DNA of 38,932 nt from Desulfotruncus alcoholivorax DSM 16058 (GTDB lineage: Bacteria; Bacillota; Desulfotomaculia; Desulfotomaculales; Desulfallaceae): positions 1-38,932 of the forward strand of contig NZ_AUMW01000033.1 in the NCBI RefSeq assembly GCF_000430885.1. The letters are read 5' to 3'. A program made the translations under genes and the position numbers. Below the pieces are notes generated by a model. The model was not told the DNA's origin. It saw only the letters and a list, made by a program, of their open reading frames with translations, and did no database searches. Below, one piece after another: positions 1 through 7,818 of the stretch. Position 1 is the stretch's first letter, and each line of letters opens with the position of its first letter.

Positions 1-152
1 TGTTTTCCGTACTAAAAGGTCATCTAAGTATGGATCGCTTAACTAAACGGGGTATAGATAAAGCTTTTACCGATATTATGATTTGCCTGATTACATACCT
101 GGCTGGAACTCTTGTTCAGATTAAAACTGGCTCTCTAGCTAATGTTGCGTAA
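1..152 (+). pseudogene. C-terminal end of a transposase-like protein (partial)
   Basis: Reading from base 3, an open frame of 49 residues runs in from the left edge and stops at TAA 150-152. The piece begins FSVLKGHLSMDRLTKRG and continues into a hydrophobic helix, a pattern familiar from the last helices of DDE-type (IS4/IS5-like) transposases, where an FxxLKxHLxxDRLxxRG segment follows the catalytic glutamate. Only the tail is in the window, so intactness, family and strand of the full element cannot be judged. It could also be the end of an unrelated protein. The next 270 bases are AT-rich and contain no convincing gene. Confidence 0.5.
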
Positions 153-281
153 TTATTTTTAACTGGTTTACCGGTGTATAACTGAAATTGGGTTTCTTTG
201 TGCCTTTTTGCCAAAAGCTTTATTCTAATTTGATTATTTAGAGCGTTTTAATGGAAATTTTTAAAGTAAATCCCCGGTATT

Positions 282-311
282 TTGGTGTTGTCACTTGTTA
301 TCTGTTATAAT
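282..311 (+). promoter_or_regulatory. possible pstS promoter
   Basis: TTGGTG at 282-287 and a perfect TATAAT at 306-311 are separated by 18 bases, in the AT-rich leader 116 bases before the pstS start. The -10 is good and the -35 mediocre, as expected for an activator-dependent promoter. I could not recognise a clean array of PhoB/PhoP-type direct repeats beside it, so Pho control is inferred only from the genes downstream. Confidence 0.35.
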
Positions 312-426
312 TTTTGAATTTTGCAATTGGCTCTTATTTACACAACATTCAAGCCCTCTTAAAAAACGTCTGCTATATTTGCTTTAGTAATATTTTATAT
401 GCAATAAAAAAAGGAGGACAAGGTAA

Positions 427-1347
427 GTGGAAAGGAGATTCAAGGTTTTAGGTTTATTGATTGGCATCGCTTTGTTAATGTCTGTCGTTGCGGGCTGTGG
501 AGGCAATAGTGCCAACCAGCAAAGCGAGCAGTCCCGGGGACAGGAACAACAAAGCGGCGGTTCAAAAGGTTCCATTACAGCGGTAGGTTCATCAGCACTG
601 CAGCCCCTGGTGGAAGAAGCTGCCAAACAGTTCATGTCCAGTAATCCCGAAGCGCAAATTGTTGTGCAGGGCGGCGGTAGTGGTACGGGTCTTAGTCAGG
701 TTGCGTCCGGAGCGTCTAACATAGGTAACTCGGACGTGTTTGCGGAAGAAAAGCTTACCCCTGAGGAAGCCTCCCAACTGGTTGACCACAAGGTTTGCGT
801 GGTCGGCATGGCTGCGGTGGTCAATCCTGATGTAAAAGTGGACAATGTTACCCAGCAGCAGCTGATTGATATTTTCACCGGTAAAATAACTAACTGGAAA
901 GACGTGGGCGGAGCAGACGTAAAAGTGCAGCTGGTCAACCGGCCCAGCAGTTCGGGCACCAGGGCTACTTTTAAGGCCTTTGCTCTAAAAGGTGCTGAAG
1001 AAGCCAAAGGTATTGAACAGGACTCTTCCGGTACAGTACGTAAAATCATTAGCGAAACTCCCGGTGCCATTGGGTACTTGGCCCTGTCTTACCTGGACGG
1101 CAGTGTTACCCCTCTGAAATTGGACGGTGTTGAACCCACCAAGGAGAATATCGTAACCGGTAAATACCCGGTATGGGCATACGAGCATATGTATACCAAG
1201 GGCGATGCCACTGGTTTGGCCAAAGACTTCCTCGATTATATGCTATCAGATAACGTTCAAAAATCACTGGTGGTCGATCTCGGCTATATTCCTTCCACCG
1301 ATATGCAAATTGAGCGTGATGCCAAGGGCAATATCACCCAAAAATAA
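427..1347 (+). CDS. pstS: Phosphate ABC transporter substrate-binding lipoprotein PstS
   Basis: This is the extracellular phosphate-binding lipoprotein of the Pst high-affinity uptake system, 306 residues. Residues 1-24 form a lipoprotein signal ending in the lipobox VVAGC, with Cys24 the predicted lipidated residue. A Gly/Ser/Gln-rich linker follows. The mature domain starts with the PstS hallmark ITAVGSSALQPL (phosphate-contacting serines), then GGGSGTGLSQV near residue 83, and later NRPSSSGTRATF, the second phosphate-binding loop. The GTG start is supported by AAAGGAGGAC at 411-420, seven bases upstream. Next come pstC, pstA and phoU on the same strand. A stem-loop after the gene may raise PstS output relative to the permease subunits, which is inferred. 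Confidence 0.95.
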   Translation: MERRFKVLGLLIGIALLMSVVAGCGGNSANQQSEQSRGQEQQSGGSKGSITAVGSSALQPLVEEAAKQFMSSNPEAQIVVQGGGSGTGLSQVASGASNIGNSDVFAEEKLTPEEASQLVDHKVCVVGMAAVVNPDVKVDNVTQQQLIDIFTGKITNWKDVGGADVKVQLVNRPSSSGTRATFKAFALKGAEEAKGIEQDSSGTVRKIISETPGAIGYLALSYLDGSVTPLKLDGVEPTKENIVTGKYPVWAYEHMYTKGDATGLAKDFLDYMLSDNVQKSLVVDLGYIPSTDMQIERDAKGNITQK

Positions 1348-1375
1348 GTAAAGTAAGTTATAATAGCATAATTAC

Positions 1376-1420
1376 GGCGAGGTGTCGTGAAGGTTAAGCC
1401 CCAACATCACCTCGCCTGTT
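1376..1420 (+). terminator. Stem-loop between pstS and pstC (attenuator or partial terminator)
   Basis: GGCGAGGTG (1376-1384) pairs perfectly with CACCTCGCC (1408-1416) and is followed by TGTTTTG. The loop is long (23 bases) and the T-run short, so read-through into pstC 65 bases later is likely. Such structures after the binding-protein gene usually stabilise its transcript or reduce expression of the membrane subunits. Confidence 0.55.
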
Positions 1421-1484
1421 TTGCGTGTTTGAGGCCTATTAGCTTCACTTCCCGTAATGACAGACTTCCAAAGGAGTTGGCTTA

Positions 1485-2372
1485 ATGAATAAGAAATCGT
1501 TTTACGACAGAGCCGGCCTGTGCCTGACAATGTTATGTGCGGCCTTTGTTATTGTGCTTACCATGTCCATCATTTATTATATCGGATCTAAGGGGTTATC
1601 TACTTTTACCAGCCATGGAGTAAGCCTGCGGGAGTTTTTATTCAGCGACCAATGGCGGCCGGACCGCCCGCCGGGAGAAGGGGGGCCACAGGTTGGTTCA
1701 CTGGCTTTTATTACCGGTTCTATAGCAGTATCCTTGTTATCAGTAGGTATCAGCGCGCCCCTGGGTGTGATTGTGGCAGTTTTTATTGTAGAAATTGCTC
1801 CCGGCTGGGGACAGCGGGTGCTGCAGCCTGCAGTTGAACTGCTGGCCGGCATACCCTCGGTAGTATACGGCTATATTGGCCTTAGCCTGCTTGTACCTTT
1901 GATCAGGTCTTTATTTGGAGGTGGGGGCTTTAGCCTGATGGCTGGTTTTCTAGTTTTATCTGTAATGATTCTGCCAACCATTATCAGCGTTTCCACGGAC
2001 ACCCTGCGTGCGCAGCCCGCGGAATGGAAACACGCTTCTTATGCCCTGGGAGCTACCCGCTGGCAGACTATCCGCATGGCCATGCTTCCTGCTGCCCGCT
2101 CCGGCCTTATTACTGCGGTGGTACTGGGCATGGCCAGGGCCTTCGGTGAGGCCCTGGCGGTTCAAATGGTTATTGGAAATACGAGGGAAATACCTGCTTC
2201 TGTTTTAAGTCCCATGATAACGCTCACCAGTGCCATAACTATGGATATGGGGTCCACCGTTCAGGGCGGCACCTGGAACAATGCTCTATGGTCGATGGGA
2301 TTGCTGCTGCTGTTGATGTCTTTATTCTTTATTTTAATTATCCGGTTTGCGGTGAGGAGGGGGGCGGTCTAA
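1485..2372 (+). CDS. pstC: Phosphate ABC transporter permease PstC
   Basis: This is the first membrane subunit of the Pst phosphate importer, 295 residues, about the usual size. It has an N-terminal transmembrane helix (about residues 10-32), a soluble loop containing SDQWRPDRPPGEGGPQVG, and then five further hydrophobic segments. The binding-protein-dependent transport signature (EAA loop) is seen around residues 195-225 as HASYALGATRWQTI followed by GMARAFGEALAVQM. The ATG start has AAAGGAG at 1470-1476 upstream. Its TAA overlaps the pstA ATG by one base, so the two permeases are translationally coupled. Confidence 0.95.
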   Translation: MNKKSFYDRAGLCLTMLCAAFVIVLTMSIIYYIGSKGLSTFTSHGVSLREFLFSDQWRPDRPPGEGGPQVGSLAFITGSIAVSLLSVGISAPLGVIVAVFIVEIAPGWGQRVLQPAVELLAGIPSVVYGYIGLSLLVPLIRSLFGGGGFSLMAGFLVLSVMILPTIISVSTDTLRAQPAEWKHASYALGATRWQTIRMAMLPAARSGLITAVVLGMARAFGEALAVQMVIGNTREIPASVLSPMITLTSAITMDMGSTVQGGTWNNALWSMGLLLLLMSLFFILIIRFAVRRGAV

Positions 2373-3256
2373 TGAATGCAAAGTCAAAGAATAATCTGGC
2401 CACAATCACGTTCTGGGTAGGCGCCGGTTTAGTTCTGTTAATTTTGGGAACCCTCCTGGGGTATATTTTTTACCACGGGCTAAAGTCTATTGACTGGCAT
2501 TTTATCACTTCACCGCCTGAAACAATTCGTGCCGGTGGGGGCATCGGTCCGCAGATTTTTAATTCCTTTTACATTTTATTCTTAACCATGCTCATATCTA
2601 TTCCCATTGGCCTTTTGGCGGGTATCTACCTGGCGGAATATGCCGGTCGCAGTCAACTGGCCGAGGGGGTGCGGATCGCCATTGAAACTTTGACCTCCCT
2701 GCCTTCTATAGTTGTCGGCCTTTTTGGCTTGCTTGTCTTCGTAAACGCTACGGGTTGGGGTTATTCGATCATGTCCGGAGCGCTGGCTTTAACGGTTTTC
2801 AACCTGCCCTTCCTGGTAAGGGTTTGTGAGGAATCCATTCGGGGTGTTTCCAGGGAACTGGTGGAGGGCAGTCTGGCACTGGGAGCCACCCACTGGGAGA
2901 CTATCTGGCGCATTATTGTGCCCTGCGCTTTTCCCAGCCTGGTCACCGGTATTATCATTACTTCAGGGAGGGTATTTGGTGAGGCGGCGGCTCTGCTTTA
3001 TACCGCGGGAATGAGCAGCCCCCCGCTGGATTTTTCAAATTGGAATATATTTAGCCCTACCTCACCATTAAACCCTTTCAGGCCGGCGGAAACACTGGCC
3101 GTGCATATCTGGAAGGTCAATTCGGAAGGCCTTATTCCTGACTTAAGGCGGGTTGCGGATGGTTCGGCGGCGATGCTGGTATTGATTGTGTTATCTTTTA
3201 ATTTTTGTGCCCGCTGGCTGGGCAGGTTGATTCAAAAGCGACTCACTGCGGCGTGA
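2372..3256 (+). CDS. pstA: Phosphate ABC transporter permease PstA
   Basis: This is the second Pst membrane subunit, 294 residues. I chose the ATG at 2372, which shares its A with the pstC stop and has GGTGAGGAGG at 2351-2360, rather than in-frame starts further upstream inside pstC. Six hydrophobic segments are visible. The cytoplasmic EAA loop contains EGSLALGATHWETIWRI followed by GRVFGEAAALLYTAG, typical of PstA. In most bacteria pstB (the ATPase) follows pstA. Here only 38 bases separate it from phoU, so no ATPase is encoded in the operon. Confidence 0.95.
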   Translation: MNAKSKNNLATITFWVGAGLVLLILGTLLGYIFYHGLKSIDWHFITSPPETIRAGGGIGPQIFNSFYILFLTMLISIPIGLLAGIYLAEYAGRSQLAEGVRIAIETLTSLPSIVVGLFGLLVFVNATGWGYSIMSGALALTVFNLPFLVRVCEESIRGVSRELVEGSLALGATHWETIWRIIVPCAFPSLVTGIIITSGRVFGEAAALLYTAGMSSPPLDFSNWNIFSPTSPLNPFRPAETLAVHIWKVNSEGLIPDLRRVADGSAAMLVLIVLSFNFCARWLGRLIQKRLTAA

Positions 3257-3294
3257 ACTATTATTTATATGTGTTTGGTAAAGGAGCTAAAAAA

Positions 3295-3954
3295 ATGGCT
3301 AGAGAGTCTTTTCATGAACAACTTAATAAGTTGAGAAACGATATTTTGCTGATGGGCAAAATGGTGGGAAACGCTATTGAATTGTCGATCGCTGCTTTAA
3401 AGCGCCAGGACTTGGATCTGGCTGAACAAGTGGTAATGGATGATGAAAAGATTGACCGGCTGGAGCTGGAAATAGAACGCGGGTGTTTGTCACTGCTGGC
3501 TTTACAGCAACCCATGGCCCGTGACCTCAGATTCATTGGCACAGCTTTGAAAATTAACACCGACTTGGAAAGGATGGGCGATTACGCCTGCAACATTGCT
3601 AAAGTGGTGCTGTCAATAGGTAAAGAGCCGTTTGTCAAGCCGCTGATAGATATTCCGCTGATGGCCGATCTTGCCCAGGTAATGGTTCGGGAAAACCTGA
3701 CGGCTTTTGTCAATCAGGATCGTGATCTGGCCCTGAAAGCCGCCATGCATGATCATGAAATTAATAACTACTATACCAAGGTGTTTAACGAACTGCTGGA
3801 GTTAATGACCAAGGATGCCAAAAATATCAAGCAAGCTACGTACTTTTTATTTATCGCCAGGTACCTGGAACGTATTGGCGACCACGCCACTAATTTAAGT
3901 GAGTGGATTATTTATATGATCACCGGGGAAAGATTGGAGCTTAATGAATCTTGA
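3295..3954 (+). CDS. phoU: Phosphate signalling protein PhoU
   Basis: PhoU is a peripheral all-helical protein that couples the Pst transporter to the PhoR kinase and dampens Pho signalling. The 219-residue protein shows two PhoU repeats with the metal-binding E/DxxxD patterns: DLERMGDYACNIA in the first half and YLERIGDHATNLSEWI in the second. Start ATG 3295 has AAAGGAG at 3280-3286. A longer in-frame extension to 3205 lies inside pstA and is rejected. It follows pstA directly and sits convergent to phoR, so transporter, adaptor and sensor are all adjacent. Confidence 0.95.
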   Translation: MARESFHEQLNKLRNDILLMGKMVGNAIELSIAALKRQDLDLAEQVVMDDEKIDRLELEIERGCLSLLALQQPMARDLRFIGTALKINTDLERMGDYACNIAKVVLSIGKEPFVKPLIDIPLMADLAQVMVRENLTAFVNQDRDLALKAAMHDHEINNYYTKVFNELLELMTKDAKNIKQATYFLFIARYLERIGDHATNLSEWIIYMITGERLELNES

Positions 3955-3964
3955 TTTTAAAGTA

Positions 3965-3989
3965 GAGCCACCCTTGCAACGGGTGGCTC
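3965..3989. terminator. Stem-loop after phoU
   Basis: GAGCCACCC (3965-3973) and GGGTGGCTC (3981-3989) form a perfect 9-bp stem with a 7-base loop, 11 bases past the phoU stop. There is no clear T-run on the + strand, so it is either a weak terminator or an RNA-stabilising hairpin. It lies between the convergent phoU and phoR genes. Confidence 0.55.
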
Positions 3990-3997
3990 ATGAAGTC

Positions 3998-4052
3998 CGT
4001 CATTGCGAGGAGTGAAACAACGTGAGATTACTTCGCTGCGCTCGCAACGACC
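3998..4052. repeat. REP-like dispersed palindromic repeat, copy 1
   Basis: The element begins CGTCATTGCGAGGAGTGAA and ends CTCGCAACGACC, so its ends are imperfect inverted repeats of the GTCRTTGCGAG type. This matches a dispersed intergenic repeat common in many bacterial genomes. Related pieces occur at 6878-6901 and 10434-10470 in this window. Confidence 0.7.
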
Positions 4053-4066
4053 AAAGGATACGCGGG

Positions 4067-5839
4067 TTATGATTTTCCTGGTAATAAAAAGTAAAATTCC
4101 GACCCCACCCCCGGGGTGCTCTGTACACCCACTGTTCCGCCGTGCAGGTCCACTATGTGTTTTACTATGCTGAGCCCCAAACCGGTCCCACCCATAGCCC
4201 TGCTTCTGGTTTTATCCACCCGGTAAAACCTTTCAAAAATTCTATCCAGGTCCGCTGCAGGAATACCAATGCCGTTATCCCGAACCCGGACTATCATGTT
4301 TCGGTCTTCCTCTGAAACTACAACTTCTATCCTGCCACCGGTGTGGGTATATTTAATAGCATTATCTATTAGATTTATCAGCACTTGCTCAATCATGTCG
4401 CTGTTTACTTCGGTAACCACCGGTTTGTCAGGCAGTATAAGCTTTAGTTCAAGCCCGGCGCTGTCAATTTGCCCATGTAGTTTTGCGGCTGTATCCCGGA
4501 CTAATTCGTTGATATCCACAGGACTGGTTTTAATTTGCATGTGTTTTGATTCTATTTTTGATAAATCTAAAAGGTCGTGCACCAGGCGGCTTAAACGCGC
4601 AGCTTCGTTGTCGATTATCTCGACGAATTCCCGGCAGGTATCCTGCTGGTACATGGCACCGTCCAGCAGTGTCTCAGTAAAACCTTTAATAGCCGTTACC
4701 GGTGTTTTTAATTCGTGTGACACGTTATCAACAAATTCCGTGCGAATTCTTTCCAGCTTTCTTATCTGGCTGATATCATGCAGCACTGCAACCACGCCGT
4801 CCAGAGCGCCCGACTGGTCCCGAAACGGTGAGACAATGACTTCCAGGATCGCCTCTTCCGGAATGAATATTTTTATTTCCTGCTCAACCACTTGCCCTGT
4901 TTGCAATGCTTCATTTATTGCTGAGGATAATTCCGGGTACTTTATCGAAGAGCCGTGGGGTATTTCTGTTCCCTTTTTGACCAAAAACGCCAGGAACTTT
5001 TCTGCAGCCGGGTTAACCAGATCTACCCTGCCCAGTTTATCAATAAAAATAACCCCGCTGGACATACTGTCCAGGACTGCCTCGAGCTTGTTCTTACCTT
5101 CCGAAATCAGCCGTACTTTCTCTTTAATCGTATTTGCCATTTCTTCAAGTGTCAGGGCCAATTTTCCTATTTCATCATCACTTCTGACCCTGACCCTGCC
5201 ATCATAATTGCCTTTGGAAATTTGCCTGGCGAATTCAATCAGCTGTTCAACCGGGCCGGTTATCCTTTTACCCAGCGTGAGCCCCACCGGAATAGTAATT
5301 AAGACTGCCAGTAAAATAGCTGTCAGCACGTCTGACCATAAACCAAAAAAAGCATGTTTAACTTCCGTTAGGGGCAGCGCTAACCGCATGTAACCTCCAT
5401 TGCCGCCACTTGCTTTTATGGGCACGGCAACGTACATCATATCGGTGTTAAGGGTGCTGCTGTGGCGAATGGCGGTCCCGGAACCTTTTTTCCCGGCCGC
5501 CTGAACTTCAGGCCGGTTAAGGTGATTCTCCATGCTGGTGGGATCTCTCTCGGAATCACCAAGCACAACTCCCCTGCTATCAATGATAGTTGCCCTGGCC
5601 TGGACATCTTTGCTGATTTGCCTGGCCAACTGTTCAAGGCCGTTTGCATCTAAAGTGCCGGTTTCTTCCGCTACAAGCTTGGAGGCTAGCAGGGCTTGTG
5701 CGGTGAGCCTTTTTTCGAGGTTTTGATAAAAATAATCTTCCAGGGAATTTAAAAGATAAGTTCCCAGGATCAGCATGGAGAGAATGACCACGGCGATGTA
5801 TGAGGCTGTTATCTTCCAGCGCAAACGTTTAAAGATCAT
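4067..5839 (-). CDS. phoR: Phosphate-regulon sensor histidine kinase PhoR
   Basis: Membrane histidine kinase of 590 residues. There is a transmembrane helix at about 10-31, an extracytoplasmic sensor domain at about 32-165, a second helix at about 166-190, a HAMP linker at about 191-245, a PAS domain at about 250-360, HisKA with the phospho-acceptor His375 in DNVSHELKTP, and HATPase_c with the N box NLIDNAIKYT, G1 box DNGIGI, F box IFERFYRVD and G2 box GGTGLGLSI. This architecture matches Gram-positive PhoR (also WalK/ResE-like). The PhoR assignment rests on the adjacent pst-phoU genes. It is encoded 12 bases downstream of phoB on the same strand, so the two are co-transcribed. Confidence 0.9.
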   Translation of the reverse strand: MIFKRLRWKITASYIAVVILSMLILGTYLLNSLEDYFYQNLEKRLTAQALLASKLVAEETGTLDANGLEQLARQISKDVQARATIIDSRGVVLGDSERDPTSMENHLNRPEVQAAGKKGSGTAIRHSSTLNTDMMYVAVPIKASGGNGGYMRLALPLTEVKHAFFGLWSDVLTAILLAVLITIPVGLTLGKRITGPVEQLIEFARQISKGNYDGRVRVRSDDEIGKLALTLEEMANTIKEKVRLISEGKNKLEAVLDSMSSGVIFIDKLGRVDLVNPAAEKFLAFLVKKGTEIPHGSSIKYPELSSAINEALQTGQVVEQEIKIFIPEEAILEVIVSPFRDQSGALDGVVAVLHDISQIRKLERIRTEFVDNVSHELKTPVTAIKGFTETLLDGAMYQQDTCREFVEIIDNEAARLSRLVHDLLDLSKIESKHMQIKTSPVDINELVRDTAAKLHGQIDSAGLELKLILPDKPVVTEVNSDMIEQVLINLIDNAIKYTHTGGRIEVVVSEEDRNMIVRVRDNGIGIPAADLDRIFERFYRVDKTRSRAMGGTGLGLSIVKHIVDLHGGTVGVQSTPGVGSEFYFLLPGKS

Positions 5840-5851
5840 CAGCAGGGCTGC

Positions 5852-6547
5852 CTACTCTCCTTTAAATTTGTAACCCACACCCCGCACTGTTTTAATGTAA
5901 ACCGGATTTTTGGGGTTGGCTTCAATTTTTTCGCGCAGGTGGCTGATATGAACATCGACAATCCTGGTATCTCCGTCATAAGTATAGTCCCAAATGTGGT
6001 TGAGCAGGATGTCCCTGGTCATTACCTTGCCTGCATTTCTGACTAAAAAATGAAGTAAATCAAATTCTTTGGGTGTGAGCTCAACAAGCTGCCCGTTGAC
6101 CTTTACCTCGTATCTCTCCGAATCAATGGTCAGGGTTCCAATTTTTATTTCTTCTTCTTGCTGGCCTGTGTCTTCACGGGTTGAAGTTCTCCTTAAAACC
6201 GCCTTAACCCGGGCCACCAGTTCCCTGGGGCTGAACGGCTTGGTGATATAATCGTCTGCTCCCAGTTCCAGGCCCAGCACTCGATCTATTTCTTGATCCT
6301 TTGCCGTTAACATAATCACGGCTACCGGCAATCCTTCCCTGCGCACGCGCCGGCAGACTTCAAGGCCGTCAATTCCGGGCAGCATTAAGTCAAGTATCAC
6401 CAAATCCGGCCGTTCTGTAGTAATCTTTTTTAACGCATCGTTGCCGTCGTACGCTTCTAGAGTGATAAAACCCTCTTTGCCCAGGTTAAATGTCACCAGT
6501 CTGACGATAGATTTTTCGTCATCAACCACCAATACTTTATGCGACAT
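5852..6547 (-). CDS. phoB: Phosphate-regulon response regulator PhoB/PhoP (OmpR family)
   Basis: DNA-binding response regulator of 231 residues. The receiver domain has the acidic pair Asp9/Asp10, the phospho-acceptor Asp53 in LVILDLMLPG, Thr81 in the LTAKD motif and Lys103 in ITKPFSPRE. The OmpR-type winged-helix domain occupies about 130-229, with the ending DTRIVDVHISHLREKIE and VRGVGYKF. First gene of the phoB-phoR pair on the minus strand. The role in phosphate starvation is inferred from the neighbours, since the OmpR family also contains WalR and ResD regulators with the same layout. Confidence 0.9.
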   Translation of the reverse strand: MSHKVLVVDDEKSIVRLVTFNLGKEGFITLEAYDGNDALKKITTERPDLVILDLMLPGIDGLEVCRRVRREGLPVAVIMLTAKDQEIDRVLGLELGADDYITKPFSPRELVARVKAVLRRTSTREDTGQQEEEIKIGTLTIDSERYEVKVNGQLVELTPKEFDLLHFLVRNAGKVMTRDILLNHIWDYTYDGDTRIVDVHISHLREKIEANPKNPVYIKTVRGVGYKFKGE

Positions 6548-7073
6548 AAAATATCCTCCGACAAATGTAATCCTGAAGAACCCCGCCTATTTCACAATGC
6601 TTTTGCATTTCTTACTTTTCTTCATCACTTAATCTGCCCCTTTTCAAAAAAATTCGGTGTTGGATACCGGACTTTCCTACGTCATTATAAAATTTGGCCC
6701 CTGTAAAACAAAAATGGGCAGGGGCAAGGAATCAAAAATTACTTTAAATTGGATATTTAACACCGGGTTTTCTCCCTTTTCAATTTTAAGTTGCTACCAA
6801 TGACCAGGGAACTTTAAACCTTGAGTTTTATTACGACGTTTTGTTTGTATTTCCTTTAATAGGGGCGTGCTTTTGTCTTGCGAGCGCAGCGCAGCAATGA
6901 AAAAATACCTCAAGCCCCTTAATATGTAGATGTATACAGTACCGCCCCGGGCTAAATCCGGGGGTTCATTCTGCTCATATTTTCTTTTTCTTCCTGATTA
7001 ATCGCCTAAACTATATAACACTTTTGATCAATGGTTTAAATTTTTAAATTAATATTTTATTTAGGGCAAATTA
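6548..7073. other. Intergenic region between phoB and the zinc-ribbon operon
   Basis: About 525 bases without a credible gene, between divergent operons. It must contain the phoB promoter on the minus strand, although I could not single one out. Other contents are a short stem (GCCCCTG 6697-6703 with CAGGGGC 6719-6725) and a fragment of the dispersed repeat at 6878-6901. The rest is AT-rich with no further structure that I recognise. Confidence 0.5.
6878..6901. repeat. REP-like repeat fragment, copy 2
   Basis: TTGCGAGCGCAGCG at 6878-6891 is the exact reverse complement of CGCTGCGCTCGCAA inside the copy at 3998-4052, followed by a short degenerate CAGCAATGA. Only one arm of the element seems to be left. 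Confidence 0.5.
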
Positions 7074-7102
7074 TTGACATAAGTTCAAAACGGGCATATT
7101 AT
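7074..7102 (+). promoter_or_regulatory. Sigma-A promoter of the zinc-ribbon/ferredoxin-ATPase operon
   Basis: TTGACA (7074-7079) is perfect, the spacer is exactly 17 bases, and the -10 is TATTAT (7097-7102). The ATG of the first gene follows at 7144 with a GGAGGG site between, which makes this one of the clearest promoters in the window. No operator is obvious. Confidence 0.75.
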
Positions 7103-7143
7103 AGCATTATAAACGTGTGATCAAAATAATTGGAGGGAGTTCT

Positions 7144-7428
7144 ATGCGAAGGATTATGTGTGTTTCTTGTGGTAAAAGCGTCATGGTTGACAGCTGCACG
7201 GGCCAAAGCTGCAGGGATATGAGGTGCCCCGACTGCGGTGGCAGGATGGTCAGGGATCATTCAGCCGGTGCTTTAAGTGCCATGGGAAACCAAAGCGTTG
7301 CTGGTGGAAAACAAAATAATACATTTACCTTTGGAAACGGCAGGGGTAATGCAGGCCGTGGAATGAATGGGGGCCGGGGGATGAATCAAGGTTGCGGGCG
7401 CAGGGGCTGCCGCGGGAGGGCGGTTTAA
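7144..7428 (+). CDS. Small zinc-ribbon protein with Gly/Arg/Asn-rich tail
   Basis: A 94-residue protein. ATG 7144 has GGAGGGAG at 7132-7139; an upstream GTG at 7117 precedes this site and is rejected. The N-terminal half has paired cysteine motifs CVSCGK and CPDCGG, and there are two more cysteines between them, suggesting a zinc or Fe-S ribbon. The second half is low-complexity, rich in Gly, Arg, Asn and Met (NGRGNAGRGMNGGRG), and ends with a Cys-containing segment, so it may bind metal or nucleic acid. The stop codon is directly followed by the ATG of the NifX-like gene, so it belongs to the same operon. I do not recognise a named family. A partner or scaffold in metallocluster handling is inferred from context. 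Confidence 0.75.
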   Translation: MRRIMCVSCGKSVMVDSCTGQSCRDMRCPDCGGRMVRDHSAGALSAMGNQSVAGGKQNNTFTFGNGRGNAGRGMNGGRGMNQGCGRRGCRGRAV

Positions 7429-7818
7429 ATGAGAATTGCCGTTAGCTCTACCGGTCCCAACGCAACAGAACCGGCAGAAGAACGCTTGGGCCGCTGTAAT
7501 TGTTTTTTGGTCTTTGACGAAGCAGAAAACCTGTTGGAAGTAATAACCAACGATGCCGCATCCAGTGCTGCTGAAGGGGCCGGAATCAAGAGCGTTCAGA
7601 CTTTAATTAAACATAAGGTGGATGTGGTGCTGACCGGCAGAGTGGGACCAAAGGCCATGAACGCTATCATGGCGGGCGGTTTGTCTGTGTATACCGGTGT
7701 CTCCGGTACAGTCGCCCAAAGCTTGAAAAGCTATCTAAAAGGTGAACTGCAGCCGCTGTTGGCACCTAATTCCGCAGCTCATGCCGGTCAAGTTCCCCGG
7801 GAGCGGGCGGGAAGATGA
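7429..7818 (+). CDS. NifX/NifB-domain protein (dinitrogenase FeMo-cofactor family)
   Basis: A 129-residue protein of the family that contains NifX, NafY, the C-terminus of NifB and stand-alone MTH1175-like proteins, which bind Fe-S or FeMo-type cluster precursors. The pattern is MRIAVSSTGPN at the start, then LGRCNCFLVFDE, GAGIKSVQTLIKHKVDVVLTGRVGPKAMNAI and GLSVYTGVSGTVAQ, as in the family. It is shorter than nitrogenase NifX only in the tail. No nif genes lie nearby, so a nitrogenase role is unlikely. The neighbouring ferredoxin-ATPases suggest general cluster delivery. It starts immediately after the preceding stop and overlaps the next ATG by four bases. Confidence 0.85.
   Translation: MRIAVSSTGPNATEPAEERLGRCNCFLVFDEAENLLEVITNDAASSAAEGAGIKSVQTLIKHKVDVVLTGRVGPKAMNAIMAGGLSVYTGVSGTVAQSLKSYLKGELQPLLAPNSAAHAGQVPRERAGR

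Noticed and set aside
346-360. Shared string TTCAAGCCCTCT upstream of pstS and near 27323
   Set aside because: A single 12-base match with no extension; treated as chance.
4269-5207. Long + strand open frame (312 codons) opposite phoR
   Set aside because: It is the antisense shadow of phoR; the minus-strand frame has all kinase motifs, and the + frame is Ser/Ile-rich nonsense.
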